From assembly GCA_029058745.1 (NCBI GenBank), contig JAIDXM010000020.1, positions 16,553 through 80,552 of the forward strand: a stretch of DNA of 64,000 nucleotides, written 5' to 3'. Position 1 is the first letter of the stretch. Every line of letters begins with the position of its first letter. Of the stretch, positions 1-10,071 are shown one piece after another. Below the pieces are notes generated by a model. It did not search any database. It was given only the letters and a program-made list of their open reading frames with translations, and had not been told where the DNA came from. The translations under genes and the position numbers were made by a program. Origin of the DNA: Muribaculaceae bacterium (GTDB lineage Bacteria; Bacteroidota; Bacteroidia; Bacteroidales; Muribaculaceae).

Positions 1-540
1 AGTCTTCTGATATCAGAGCCAATGATGGAAGAAGAGATATTCTGCCGCTCGGTCGTCATGATTCTTGACATAGACAGAGGGCGGGGACATCTTGGTCTTG
101 TGATGAATAAGCCCACACGCCTGACATTGAGGAGCCTTATGCCGTCATGGGAAAGTGGAGGGACGGTCCCTTTGTTCTGTGGAGGCCCGGTTGACAATAA
201 CCGGTTGTTTATGTTGCATACTTTAGGATCAATGTTCGAGGGTTCTACAGAAGTTATTCCGGGCATATATGTGGGTGGAAGAATAGAGAGTATAGTGGAT
301 TACATAGAGGCAGGGGGTGAGATTGAAGGAAAAATCCGGTTCTTCCTTGGCTATAGCGGGTGGAGTCGAAACCAACTGGAAGAGGAAAAGAGAAGCCATT
401 CATGGGCAGTGGATTTACACCCGGATGCATCCGGATTGCTGACAGGAGAGGGAAACAGCTATTGGCGACGAGAGGTAGGGCGGCTTGGAGAGAGATACCG
501 CAGCTGGCTTATGGTGCCTCAGGACCCTTCCTATAATTGA
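1..540 (+). CDS. YqgE/AlgH family protein (5' end outside window)
   Basis: The reading frame is open from the first base and the motif LLISEP, normally about 20 residues into YqgE/AlgH (DUF179) proteins, lies before the first ATG at 22. The gene therefore begins upstream of the window and the ATG at 22 is internal. The family marks GLVMNKP, GGPV and the C-terminal KIRFFLGYSGW are all present, and 179 residues of a usual 190-200 are visible. The protein is cytoplasmic and its molecular role is not established; in some proteobacteria AlgH affects alginate regulation, which should not be assumed here. It ends 57 bp before the convergent acetyltransferase gene, with no clear terminator between them. 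Confidence 0.9.
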   Translation, partial: SLLISEPMMEEEIFCRSVVMILDIDRGRGHLGLVMNKPTRLTLRSLMPSWESGGTVPLFCGGPVDNNRLFMLHTLGSMFEGSTEVIPGIYVGGRIESIVDYIEAGGEIEGKIRFFLGYSGWSRNQLEEEKRSHSWAVDLHPDASGLLTGEGNSYWRREVGRLGERYRSWLMVPQDPSYN

Positions 541-597
541 ATCCCTCATTCTTCTTATCCTAATTGAATCCTGATATTCTTATTTCCGACCGGGTCT

Positions 598-1116
598 TTA
601 TGCGAATGTTTTGGAAAATATCAACAGGTCATGGTATGTGTCGGCCCGGCATGTCCATTGTGAGACGGAGGCTTCTTTTGAGAATCCACATTTGATAAAA
701 AGTTTTTCAGAGGCTATATTCCCATCCTCGATATGTGCCCATATTTTGTGAAGATTCAAGACGTTGCGAGCATAGTCGGAGAGGGCGTTCAGAGCCTCCT
801 CGGCATATCCTTGTTTCCTGAATTCCCGTAAGATATATATTCCAGCGAACCCTCTGTGGTGAACGGCGGATATGTCATAGATGTCGGCGATTCCCAATTG
901 TTTTCCGTTGCGGCAATCGCAGACAATAAGCCGCAATTGCCTTGCTGAAAAAGGGTCGGCATCGTAGCCCAGGGCATAGTCGCGTAGCAACTTACGGGAA
1001 ATCGGGGCGATATTATCGCCATATTTCCAGGCATCAGGATCATTCTCAACGTCAAACATGAAATCTGCATCGGCAGGTTCCACAGCTCTAAGTGTTATTC
1101 TGTAGTGGGGCTCCAT
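598..1116 (-). CDS. GNAT family N-acetyltransferase (RimJ/RimL-like)
   Basis: This is a 172-residue GNAT domain of the RimJ/RimL/SpeG type. It begins with an ITLRAVEPADADFMF strand, has the acetyl-CoA-binding loop around FRKQGYAEEALNAL, and ends with the typical HKIWAHIEDGNIASEKLFIKCGF segment. It probably transfers acetyl from acetyl-CoA to an amine on a small molecule or protein N-terminus; the substrate cannot be read from sequence. An upstream in-frame ATG at 1233 would give 211 residues but would overlap recR by 89 bp and add a tail unlike the family, so the ATG at 1116 was chosen. That start lies 28 bp after the recR stop on the same strand, so the two are probably cotranscribed. Confidence 0.85.
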   Translation of the reverse strand: MEPHYRITLRAVEPADADFMFDVENDPDAWKYGDNIAPISRKLLRDYALGYDADPFSARQLRLIVCDCRNGKQLGIADIYDISAVHHRGFAGIYILREFRKQGYAEEALNALSDYARNVLNLHKIWAHIEDGNIASEKLFIKCGFSKEASVSQWTCRADTYHDLLIFSKTFA

Positions 1117-1144
1117 ACGACATCGTTCTATGATTGGGCAATCG

Positions 1145-1774
1145 TTATTTATTATGTTGGAATGTGTCGGCAAAAAGCACACGATTCTGTATTGATTTTC
1201 CGAGAGTGAGCTCATCTGTATATTCGAGTTCATTCCCGATGCTCAGTCCGCGTGCAAGCATAGTCACTCTGACCGGAAGGTCGGAAAGTTTTCTGAAAAT
1301 ATAGAAATTGGTGGTGTCTCCTTCCATCGTAGGGCTGAGCGCGAGAATAACCTCCCGAAGGTTTTCGTCGGAGACTCTCTTGACAAGACTGTCAATCTCA
1401 AGGTCAGCGGGGCTGACTCCGTCGAGAGGGGAAATCACTCCCCCAAGGACATGATACAGACCGGAATGTTGGCGTGTTGATTCGATTGTAATCACATCCT
1501 TGACATTCTCCACGACACACACGGTTGATGAATCACGTCTGGAGTCATTGCAGATGGGGCATATCGCCTCTTCGCTGATATTGTGGCACCGTTGGCAATA
1601 ACAGATATTTTTGCGCATCTCTATGATGGATTCACCAAGTGCTATAGCTTCATTTTCATCTCTACGAAGCATATGCAGCGCAAGGCGAAGGGCTGTCTTT
1701 CTTCCGATGCCCGGCAACTTTGAGAGTTCATTGACAGCGTTTTCAAGAAGTGAAGAGTTAAAAGACTGAATCAT
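1145..1774 (-). CDS. recR: Recombination mediator RecR
   Basis: RecR acts with RecO and RecF to load RecA onto SSB-coated gaps during recombinational repair. All family parts are visible in 209 residues: an N-terminal helix-hairpin-helix ([17 protein letters not shown], about 20-36), a four-cysteine zinc finger (C60, C63, C72, C75), and a Toprim domain beginning at VCVVENVKD (about 86-94) and continuing through the [12 protein letters not shown] segment. The length is normal. A strong promoter lies immediately upstream, its -7 box only 4 bp before the ATG, so the mRNA may be almost leaderless. The acetyltransferase gene follows 28 bp downstream. It is divergent from ruvA, another recombination gene. 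Confidence 0.97.
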   Translation of the reverse strand: MIQSFNSSLLENAVNELSKLPGIGRKTALRLALHMLRRDENEAIALGESIIEMRKNICYCQRCHNISEEAICPICNDSRRDSSTVCVVENVKDVITIESTRQHSGLYHVLGGVISPLDGVSPADLEIDSLVKRVSDENLREVILALSPTMEGDTTNFYIFRKLSDLPVRVTMLARGLSIGNELEYTDELTLGKSIQNRVLFADTFQHNK

Positions 1775-1778
1775 GTCA

Positions 1779-1809
1779 CAAAGTTACAAAATCATTTTCA
1801 ACAAGCAAA
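1779..1809 (-). promoter_or_regulatory. Promoter of recR
   Basis: On the minus strand TTTG (1809-1806), a 19-bp spacer and TAACTTTG (1786-1779) match the Bacteroidetes -33/-7 consensus. The -7 box ends 4 bp before the recR ATG, which predicts a leaderless or nearly leaderless transcript. Confidence 0.7.
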
Positions 1810-1889
1810 GCGTATGGAAATATAAGAGTGCGTTGCCGTCTTGGATATTCAAAGGCCAAAGGATGGCGGTTGAAAAATGCGGTTGAATG

Positions 1890-1921
1890 TTTGGATATGA
1901 TGTAAAATAGAATTAGATTTG
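1890..1921 (+). promoter_or_regulatory. Promoter of ruvA-sprA
   Basis: TTTG (1890-1893), a 20-bp spacer and TAGATTTG (1914-1921) match the Bacteroidetes promoter consensus. The start codon of ruvA is 19 bp further on. It is divergent from the recR promoter, with about 80 bp between the two -33 boxes. Confidence 0.75.
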
Positions 1922-1940
1922 CATAAAATCGTGAAACAGT

Positions 1941-2531
1941 ATGATAGACTATATAAGAGGAGAAATTGCGGAGTTGACACCAACATCGGCGGTTATAGAT
2001 TGTACGGGGGTTGGTTATGAACTGAACATATCGTTGATGGATTATGCTGAACTGAACGGCGGAGCCGGTGTCGGCATTGTCAAGCTATTTGTGCATGAGG
2101 CAATCCGGGAGGATGCCCATATCCTCTATGGGTTCCTGACAAAGAGAAACCGCGAGCTTTTCCGTCTGTTGATTGGCGTGAGTGGCGTGGGTCCCAATAC
2201 GGCACGTCTGATACAGTCGTCTCTTACGGCAGACCAGTTGGAATCGGCCATCGCCACAGGGCAGGATGCCGCGTTAAAAGCGGTGAAGGGCATAGGCGGG
2301 AAAACGGCACAGCGCATCATAGTGGATTTGCGCGATAAAATAAAAGCAGATCCAAGTGCGTTATTTTCAAGTGCGCCAGTGGCCGGAGAAGCATACGAAG
2401 ATTCTGTCGCGGCTCTTGTCATGCTTGGCTTTACGGCCATGCAAAGCCAGAAGGTCTTAAAGAAGATTTTCGCAGCAGATCCGACGCTGAGCACAGAGAA
2501 AGCCATAAAACAGGCTCTCACGATGCTCTGA
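1941..2531 (+). CDS. ruvA: Holliday junction DNA helicase subunit RuvA
   Basis: RuvA binds four-way junctions and loads the RuvB motor for branch migration. The 196-residue protein begins with the OB-fold [15 protein letters not shown], has two helix-hairpin-helix motifs ([12 protein letters not shown] and [17 protein letters not shown]), a short variable linker (about 138-147) and the C-terminal RuvB-binding helical domain ([24 protein letters not shown]). The length is normal. Its TGA stop shares one base with the ATG of sprA (TGATG), which implies translational coupling. The ruvA next to sprA/sov order is also known from Porphyromonas. Confidence 0.97.
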   Translation: MIDYIRGEIAELTPTSAVIDCTGVGYELNISLMDYAELNGGAGVGIVKLFVHEAIREDAHILYGFLTKRNRELFRLLIGVSGVGPNTARLIQSSLTADQLESAIATGQDAALKAVKGIGGKTAQRIIVDLRDKIKADPSALFSSAPVAGEAYEDSVAALVMLGFTAMQSQKVLKKIFAADPTLSTEKAIKQALTML

Positions 2532-5500
2532 TGATATCCCGGAAACGATTTACCCGACATATGGCAAGGTTGGCGACAGTGCCTGTTATGGCACTGGCCG
2601 CTTCGTTGTTGTCTGTAGGACAATATAAGAAATCGGAACTGCCGCCACCGCCACCGCCATCATCCGGATATGCAGCGGAATCCTCCATTCCCGACAGTGT
2701 AATCCTGCCGTCGCCGGTGCAGACTACATTGCCGAGGAATTATGCAGAGTATGTGGATCGTGAATATGTTGCGGACCTCAAGACTCCATCAAATATAAAG
2801 ACGGAACTTGTATTCGACCCAACAACGGGAATGTATGTGATAAGCACCAGACTTGGAAACCGTGATTTGGTGGTGCCGTACCTTCTCTCTCCTCAGGAAT
2901 ACAACGAGATGGCTACTCGCCGGGAAATGCTCGGCTATTTCAGGCAGAGAAATGCCGAAGGGTTTGAGAACAAGGAGAAGCAGAATTTCAATCTTTTCGA
3001 CATGAATTTCGCTCTTGGCCCTCTTGAGAAGGTATTCGGCCCCGGAGGAGTGAGACTCACCACACAAGGCTCCATACAGGTTTCGATGGGAATCAAGAGC
3101 AATAAGACAGACAATCCTGCATTGCCGCTAAGGTCGCGCCGAAAGACATTCTTCAATTTCGACCAGAAGATACAAGCCAATATCGCAGCATCCGTAGGCG
3201 ACAAGCTGAAGTTCAACATGTCGTATAACACAGACGCCACCTTTGATTTTGATTCAAAAAACCTCAAGCTCAACTATGAAGGGAAGGAAGACGAAATCAT
3301 AAAAAGTATAGAGGCCGGAAATGTGAGCATGACCACAGGTTCGAGTCTCATGCGCGGAGGAACGGCTTTGTTCGGAATCAAATCAAAACTCCAGTTCGGT
3401 AAACTCACGCTTACCGGTCTGATTAGCCAGCAGAACAGTGAGTCAAAGACCGTCAACACTCAGGGGGGAGTGCAGACCACTTCTTTTGCCTTAAAGGCAG
3501 ACGACTACGATGCGAACAGACACTTCTTTCTCGCTCAGTATTTCTATGACAATTATGATACATTCGCGTCCAAGCTTCCACATGTGTCGTCAGGAGTGAC
3601 AATAACGAGGGTCGAGGTATGGGTCACGAATAAGAATGGCAATTATGATGAGAGCCGCAATTTCGTAGGGTTTATGGATCTCGGGGAGTCAACGAGACTT
3701 GCCAACGACTATTGGATACCCGACCATAGTTATGCGGTGCCTTCTAACCAAAGCAACAACCTGCTTGAGGTGTTGAAGACAGAATATCCGGAGGCAAGGA
3801 ATATCAGCCAGGTGACACAAGCGCTCGAACCTCTACAGGCGTATGGAATCACGGGGGGACGGGATTATGAGAAAGTGGAGAGTGCGCGTCTTCTACAGTC
3901 GAGTGAATACACGTTGAATCCTACCCTCGGATATATATCTTTGCGTTCGGCATTGAATACGGATGAGGTGCTTGCCGTGGCATATGAATACACTTATCAG
4001 GGAAAGGTGTATCAGGTGGGCGAGTTCTCCAATGATGTCACTACCACGTCTCAGAGTCTGTATCTCAAGATGTTGCGAGGCACCACCATCTCACCGCATC
4101 TCCCCATGTGGCGGCTTATGATGAAGAACGTGTATTCTCTTGGCGCTTATCAGTTGCAGAAAAAGAATTTCAAGCTTAATATAAAGTATCTGAGCGACAC
4201 TACTGGCATAGAAATCAATTATCTGCCAGTGGGAGACATTTCAAATCAGCCGTTGTTGCAGGTGATGAATCTCGATAGGCTTGACTCCAATCAGGAGTCA
4301 AATCCCGACGGTTTTTTCGATTATGTAGAAGGATATACCGTGCAACCGTCCAACGGCAAGATTATCTTTCCGGTGGCGGAGCCGTTCGGCAGTCATCTGG
4401 AGCGAAAAATCGGCAATCCGGCGATTGCCGCCCAATACGTCTATAAGGAACTGTATGACTCCACTCTTGTGGTGGCAAGGCAGTTTGCAGATAAGAATAA
4501 ATTCTCACTTACCGGAGAGTATCAGGCTTCGAGCGGCGCGACAATAAGACTGAACGCCATGAATGTGCCTCGGGGTTCTGTGGTTGTTATGGCCGGAGGT
4601 GTGGTGCTTACTGAAAACAGCGATTATACTGTCGATTACAGCATGGGCATAGTCACCATCACAAATCAGAGCATCATAGACTCCGGAACCAACGTCAGTG
4701 TCACCCTGGAAAACCAGTCGCTTTTCAGTATGCAGAGAAAGACATTGCTCGGACTTGACGCCCAATACAGGTTCAATAAGGATCTTACGGTGGGAGGCAC
4801 AGTCATGAATTTCTCTGAGAAAGCCCTCACCGAGAAGGTGAATATCGGGGATGAGGTAATCAACAACACGATGTGGGGACTTAATCTGAATTATAATAAA
4901 GAATTCATGTGGCTTACGAATCTGCTGAACAAGGTTCCCACAATCAATGCCACCGCACCCTCCTCTTTGCGGCTGAATGCAGAATTCGCCCAGCTTGTGC
5001 CCCATTCGCAGAAATCCGGCACAACCAAAGGGTCGTCATATATTGACGACTTTGAAAGCACCCAGACCGGAGTTGACCTTCGCAATCCATATTCATGGAC
5101 ACTCGCATCCACCCCTTACGACAATGGAGCCGACGCTCTGTTCCCAGAGGCTGCGTTGTCAGACAATGTCGATTACGGGAAGAACAGGGCTCTCCTTGCA
5201 TGGAACTATATCGACAGGATGTGGACACAGAAAAACTCATCGATGCTTCCCGGCTATCTCCGCAATGACTTGAAGCAGCTTTCAAATCCGTATGTAAGGG
5301 AGGTGCTCGTCAGGGAGATTTATCCAGGACGAGACGATGTGTATGGAGAGTCTGATTACATACAGACGCTCAACCTTTCATTCTATCCTAAGGAGCGTGG
5401 CCCTTATAACCTTGACTCCGAGAGAATCGATGACAATGGGAATCTTTTATTTCCGGAGAAAAGATGGGGAGGTATAATGAGGAAGATGGACAATACCAAC

Positions 5501-8500
5501 TTCGAGAGTTCAAACGTGGAATATATACAGTTCTGGATGCTCGACCCTTTCCTTGATACAGAAAATCCGAACACGGAAGGAGGAGACCTTTATTTCAATT
5601 TCGGAGAAATCAGCGAGGATATTCTAAAGGATGGAAAGAAAAGCTATGAGAATGGTATCCCGATTGACGGAGACAACCGCTTCATGGCAGAGACAAACTG
5701 GGGACGGGTGTCAACACAGAATTCATTGACATATGCTTTTGAGAATGCCGCTAATGCCCGTCCTATGCAGGATGTCGGTCTTGATGGTCTTCCTAACGAT
5801 GACGAATACACTTTCAGTTCATATTCAAATTATCTGAACGAGCTCAGGATGAGGTTGCCGGCCTCCACGATAGCCGAGATGGAGGAATCGCCATTCTCTG
5901 CCATGAACGACCCTGCGGGAGATAATTATCATTTCTATCGCAGTGACTATTACGACCGTACACAAGCCTCTATTCTTGACAGGTATAAGCATTACAATGG
6001 AGTGGAGGGGAACTCGCTTGCTCCTGAGCAAAGCGACAATCCTTACTATCAGTCGTCGCGAAGTGTGCCTGATGTGGAAGACATCAACCAGGATAACACA
6101 CTCAACGAGTATGAGAGGTATTTCCAATATAAGGTTTCCATCCGGCCAGAAGATCTTGTGGTAGGAAAGAATTATGTGACCGACAAGCGCGAGACCGTAG
6201 TCCCGACAAGAGAAGGACCTGCCACCACTGTCTGGTATCAGTTCAAGATACCCCTTTCGCAACCGGACAAGGTTGTGGGAGGAATTTCAGATTTCTCGAC
6301 AATCAGGTTTGCCCGAATCTTCATGACAGGATTCAAGGAGGTGACACATCTCCGTTTTGCATCTCTTGAACTTGTCAGGGGAGAGTGGCGAGACTATAAG
6401 TTCAATCTCAACAGCCGAAATGATTCTCCCGCTGAGGGAGAACTCGACATGTCGATAGTGAATATCGAGGAGAACAACGGGCGTAAGCCTGTCAACTATG
6501 TCCTGCCTCCGGATGTGACACGAATCCAGGACCCGGGACAAATGCAGGCCACCCAACTAAACGAACAGTCGTTGCAGATGAAGGTGACCGGACTGCAGCC
6601 CGGCGACGCAAGGGGGGCATACAAGAACACACAGCTTGACCTGAGAATCTACCGGCGGATGCAGATGTGGGTTCATGCGGAGGCTAATATCGACGACCCC
6701 ACGAATCTTAAAAACGGAGACCTCGCCATATTCGTCCGGCTCGGTTCTGATGTCAAGAACAATTATTACGAATATGAGATACCTCTTGAACTGACCCCTG
6801 AGGGAAGCTACAACAATTTTCAGACACTCGACCGTCAGATTGTGTGGCCGATTTCTAATTTCCTCAATGTGCCGTTTGATTTGTTCACATCTGTCAAGAC
6901 ATCCCGCAACCATGACCGCAGCGCCAACGTAGAAGGGGTGGGATATAACGTGTATTATTCGATGCATGACCCGGACAATCGTCAGAACACTGTAGGAGTT
7001 CTCGGGAATCCGAGTCTGAGTGATGTGCGTGTGATGTTGATTGGTATCCGCAACAAGTCAAATTCAGTGAAGAACGGTACCATCTGGGTGAATGAACTCA
7101 GGGTTACAGACTTTAATGAAGACGGCGGATGGGCCGCTAATGTGAATGCCAACCTTGCTATGAGCGACGTGGCGATGTTCAATTTCGGAATGCATAAGGA
7201 GACTGCCGGATTCGGAGGTGTTGACCAGGGCCTTTCAAGCCGTCGTCTGGATGATTATGAACAATATAATTTTGCTGTACAAGGAGATGTGGGTAAGGTT
7301 TTGCCTGAGAAGGCAAAACTCAGTGCTCCTATATATTATTCGAGGTCATCCGAGAAGACAACCCCTAAGTATAACCCACTTGACCAGGACATACTTCTTA
7401 AGGATGCCTTGAAGGCCGCCACCACAAAAAATGAGAAGGATTCGATTCGCGATTTCTCGGTGACACGCACCACTGTGGAGAGTTTCTCAATATCAAACCT
7501 GAGATTCAATGTCCAGAGTAAGAATCCGATGCCTTGGGATCCCGCCAATTTCCAGGTGTCGTTCTCATTCAACCGCCAGAAGTTCAATGACCCGAATACG
7601 GAGTACCAGCACACGAACGATTACAGGGGTTCGTTCCAATATACCTACACACCCTATGTCAAACCGATAAAGCCGTTCTCCTCTCTCAAAGGAAAGGGGA
7701 AAACTGCCAGATTTTTCAAGGATTGGGGAATCAACTGGATGTTCAACAGCCTTACGTTCTACACCAATATAAGCAGGTATTACTACGAGGAGCAGACTCG
7801 AAGCCAGATGGATGTGGATTTCCAGTTGCCGGTTCAGGTGAGCAAGAATTTTCTTTGGGACCGTCAGCTTAACCTCACCTGGAATATTATCCAGTCGCTC
7901 AGTCTCACATTCGCGAGCAATACCACAGCGCGGATTGAGGAGACTGTCGGGGCTGTCAACAGGCGTCTGTTCCCCGATAAATATCGCGATTGGAGAGACA
8001 CCGTGTGGTCTTCGATAAAAGGACTTGGGACACCTTGGAACTACAACCAGACATTTACCGGCACATACCGTGCCCCATTCAATAAAATCGGGGCTCTTGA
8101 CTATCTGTCCGGGTCTGTGAGTTATTCATCCACCTACCGTTGGGACAAGGGAGCCACCGTTGACGACGTATATCTTGGCAACTCCATCCAGAATCAATCT
8201 ACCTGGAACGCTGACGCGAGACTGAACTTCGAGACATTGTATAACAAGTCGAAATATCTTCAGGCTATTAACAAGAGGTTTGCCAAGACCAATCGTAAGA
8301 ATGCCGCTCAAAACGGAAATCAGAGAAGCAACGTAAAGCGATTCGAGAGGGCTGTGAAACTGACAGCCGACACATCGACTGTCGTAAAGCATAATCTGAA
8401 AACCAAGAAAGTGAGAATAGTGGCCACAAAAGAGGGGAAGCCTTTTAAAATAGAGACGAAAGTGATAGATGACAATTCTATCGCGATTCTCACCAAAGGC

Positions 8501-9988
8501 ACCGACAATATTAAGATTGTGGTTAGGGAAGATATGACGCGCTCTAAGAAATCGATTGTGAGTGAGGCATCGGAATACGCTTTGCGTTTCCTTATGATGC
8601 CGCGCAATCTTTCTTTCAGGTGGAGAAGCTCACACTCGCTCAATCTTCCGCAATTCTCCCCGAATGTCGGAGACATCTTCGGGCAGAGCACCAGGTACGG
8701 CCCGATGGCTCCCGGACTTGATTTCGCTTTCGGATTTTTCGACGAGGGGTATGTTGACAAGGCTCTTGACAGGGGTTGGCTTCTGACTTCCGATGAGATG
8801 ACATCTCCTGCAATCTGGAACCAGGGCAAGGAATTCAATTTTGAACTGACTCTTGAGCCTTTGACAGGGCTGAAGGTGGTGCTTACAAGTAATCTTACAG
8901 ACAATCGAACGCGACAGATACAGTTCATGTTCTCCGGAATGCCGACGGCTATGAGCGGGTCATATACACGCACGCATGTGGCATTGGCAAGCGCATTGAA
9001 GAAATCAAAGGCGGAGGACGGCTATTATTCTGCGGCATTCGCCAAATTCCTTGATTACATCCCGGTTGTGGCATCCCGCATTGAGCAGGGCTATCAGGGA
9101 GTGTCATATCCCGCCACCGGGTTTCTGGAGGATTCTCCGCTCGGCGGAACTCCTTACAATCCGGCTGTGGGGGGAGTCAGCAGGACGAGCCCGGATGTTC
9201 TCATCCCGGCCTTTATCGCAGCCTATAGCGGATACAGCCCTGACAGGGTTGGACTTGACCATTTTCCTGGACTTGGGGCAATGCGTCCGAATTGGAGGGT
9301 GACTTACGACGGTCTGTTGCAGATAGGCAAGATGGAGAAGCTCTTCAAGGCATTTACTCTCAGCCATGCATATCAATGCACATATTCTGTCGGGAGCTAT
9401 TCAAGTTATCTTAATTGGATTGGCGTGAACGGGGATATGGGATTTATGCTTGACGAGATGACCCGTCAGCCGATTCCCTCATCTCCATACAATATATCAT
9501 CTGTGGCGATAACAGAGAAATTCGCTCCGCTGATTGGAGTGAACATGACCTTCAAGAATGACCTTTCAGTCAATGCTGAATATAGGGATTCACGCACGTT
9601 GAATCTCAATTCATCCGCAGGTCAGGTTGTAGAGACCACCAGTAAGCAGATTTCTGTCGGAGCCGGAATGAAGATTGCCAACTTCAACAGAATCATAAAA
9701 TTCGGCAGTTCCCAAGGGGGAGCCACCAACGACCTGTCGGTGAATCTTGATTTCGCGTTCAGTAACAATCAGTCGCTTATAAGACGAATCGAGACCGCCT
9801 ACACGCAGGCCACACAGGGCACACAGACGTTTTCCGTGAATTTCATGGCGAGCTATCAGATGAGCCGGAAGGTGACAATCTCGGCATTCTTCGACCATCA
9901 GGTCAATACGCCGCTTGTCTCCAACGCTGCCTATCCGACATCCAATTCCAATTATGGAATCGCCTTCAATATTTCCCTTGCGCGTTGA
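2531..9988 (+). CDS. sprA: SprA/Sov, T9SS outer-membrane translocon protein
   Basis: SprA (Sov in Porphyromonas) forms the very large outer-membrane beta-barrel through which type IX secretion cargo leaves the cell. At 2,485 residues the length fits the family. An N-terminal signal-like segment (about residues 11-30) is followed by a proline run (PPPPPP), an N-terminal region with the LTTQGSIQVSMGIKSN segment near 180, and many amphipathic strands up to the C-terminal strand ending in ISLAR. The start overlaps the ruvA stop by one base, so the pair share a promoter. SprA alone does not prove a working T9SS: porK-N/gldK-N, porV and porU are not in this window. A T9SS-type C-terminal tail on a xylan-locus protein at 54,060 makes the question relevant. 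Confidence 0.95.
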   Translation: MISRKRFTRHMARLATVPVMALAASLLSVGQYKKSELPPPPPPSSGYAAESSIPDSVILPSPVQTTLPRNYAEYVDREYVADLKTPSNIKTELVFDPTTGMYVISTRLGNRDLVVPYLLSPQEYNEMATRREMLGYFRQRNAEGFENKEKQNFNLFDMNFALGPLEKVFGPGGVRLTTQGSIQVSMGIKSNKTDNPALPLRSRRKTFFNFDQKIQANIAASVGDKLKFNMSYNTDATFDFDSKNLKLNYEGKEDEIIKSIEAGNVSMTTGSSLMRGGTALFGIKSKLQFGKLTLTGLISQQNSESKTVNTQGGVQTTSFALKADDYDANRHFFLAQYFYDNYDTFASKLPHVSSGVTITRVEVWVTNKNGNYDESRNFVGFMDLGESTRLANDYWIPDHSYAVPSNQSNNLLEVLKTEYPEARNISQVTQALEPLQAYGITGGRDYEKVESARLLQSSEYTLNPTLGYISLRSALNTDEVLAVAYEYTYQGKVYQVGEFSNDVTTTSQSLYLKMLRGTTISPHLPMWRLMMKNVYSLGAYQLQKKNFKLNIKYLSDTTGIEINYLPVGDISNQPLLQVMNLDRLDSNQESNPDGFFDYVEGYTVQPSNGKIIFPVAEPFGSHLERKIGNPAIAAQYVYKELYDSTLVVARQFADKNKFSLTGEYQASSGATIRLNAMNVPRGSVVVMAGGVVLTENSDYTVDYSMGIVTITNQSIIDSGTNVSVTLENQSLFSMQRKTLLGLDAQYRFNKDLTVGGTVMNFSEKALTEKVNIGDEVINNTMWGLNLNYNKEFMWLTNLLNKVPTINATAPSSLRLNAEFAQLVPHSQKSGTTKGSSYIDDFESTQTGVDLRNPYSWTLASTPYDNGADALFPEAALSDNVDYGKNRALLAWNYIDRMWTQKNSSMLPGYLRNDLKQLSNPYVREVLVREIYPGRDDVYGESDYIQTLNLSFYPKERGPYNLDSERIDDNGNLLFPEKRWGGIMRKMDNTNFESSNVEYIQFWMLDPFLDTENPNTEGGDLYFNFGEISEDILKDGKKSYENGIPIDGDNRFMAETNWGRVSTQNSLTYAFENAANARPMQDVGLDGLPNDDEYTFSSYSNYLNELRMRLPASTIAEMEESPFSAMNDPAGDNYHFYRSDYYDRTQASILDRYKHYNGVEGNSLAPEQSDNPYYQSSRSVPDVEDINQDNTLNEYERYFQYKVSIRPEDLVVGKNYVTDKRETVVPTREGPATTVWYQFKIPLSQPDKVVGGISDFSTIRFARIFMTGFKEVTHLRFASLELVRGEWRDYKFNLNSRNDSPAEGELDMSIVNIEENNGRKPVNYVLPPDVTRIQDPGQMQATQLNEQSLQMKVTGLQPGDARGAYKNTQLDLRIYRRMQMWVHAEANIDDPTNLKNGDLAIFVRLGSDVKNNYYEYEIPLELTPEGSYNNFQTLDRQIVWPISNFLNVPFDLFTSVKTSRNHDRSANVEGVGYNVYYSMHDPDNRQNTVGVLGNPSLSDVRVMLIGIRNKSNSVKNGTIWVNELRVTDFNEDGGWAANVNANLAMSDVAMFNFGMHKETAGFGGVDQGLSSRRLDDYEQYNFAVQGDVGKVLPEKAKLSAPIYYSRSSEKTTPKYNPLDQDILLKDALKAATTKNEKDSIRDFSVTRTTVESFSISNLRFNVQSKNPMPWDPANFQVSFSFNRQKFNDPNTEYQHTNDYRGSFQYTYTPYVKPIKPFSSLKGKGKTARFFKDWGINWMFNSLTFYTNISRYYYEEQTRSQMDVDFQLPVQVSKNFLWDRQLNLTWNIIQSLSLTFASNTTARIEETVGAVNRRLFPDKYRDWRDTVWSSIKGLGTPWNYNQTFTGTYRAPFNKIGALDYLSGSVSYSSTYRWDKGATVDDVYLGNSIQNQSTWNADARLNFETLYNKSKYLQAINKRFAKTNRKNAAQNGNQRSNVKRFERAVKLTADTSTVVKHNLKTKKVRIVATKEGKPFKIETKVIDDNSIAILTKGTDNIKIVVREDMTRSKKSIVSEASEYALRFLMMPRNLSFRWRSSHSLNLPQFSPNVGDIFGQSTRYGPMAPGLDFAFGFFDEGYVDKALDRGWLLTSDEMTSPAIWNQGKEFNFELTLEPLTGLKVVLTSNLTDNRTRQIQFMFSGMPTAMSGSYTRTHVALASALKKSKAEDGYYSAAFAKFLDYIPVVASRIEQGYQGVSYPATGFLEDSPLGGTPYNPAVGGVSRTSPDVLIPAFIAAYSGYSPDRVGLDHFPGLGAMRPNWRVTYDGLLQIGKMEKLFKAFTLSHAYQCTYSVGSYSSYLNWIGVNGDMGFMLDEMTRQPIPSSPYNISSVAITEKFAPLIGVNMTFKNDLSVNAEYRDSRTLNLNSSAGQVVETTSKQISVGAGMKIANFNRIIKFGSSQGGATNDLSVNLDFAFSNNQSLIRRIETAYTQATQGTQTFSVNFMASYQMSRKVTISAFFDHQVNTPLVSNAAYPTSNSNYGIAFNISLAR

Positions 9989-10008
9989 CGTGAACAAGTC
10001 AGGAATAC

Positions 10009-10061
10009 AAAACGGCCTCCCATCCAAGAAGATAACTGGATGGGAGGCCGTTTTGTTTTTT
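10009..10061. terminator. Bidirectional terminator between sprA and the thioredoxin-like gene
   Basis: A perfect 17-bp inverted repeat (10009-10025 with 10038-10054, 12-base loop) has AAAA on one side and a T-rich tract on the other. It lies 20 bp after the sprA stop and 11-18 bp after the stop of the convergent minus-strand gene, so it can end both transcripts. Confidence 0.85.
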
Positions 10062-10071
10062 CCTTTATGGG

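Noticed and set aside
1117..1233. Extended N-terminus of the acetyltransferase
   Set aside because: It would overlap recR by 89 bp and adds residues unlike other GNAT proteins; the ATG at 1116 fits the fold.
8320..8973. 217-residue minus-strand frame opposite sprA
   Set aside because: It is a shadow of sprA; no promoter, ribosome-binding site or recognised domain.
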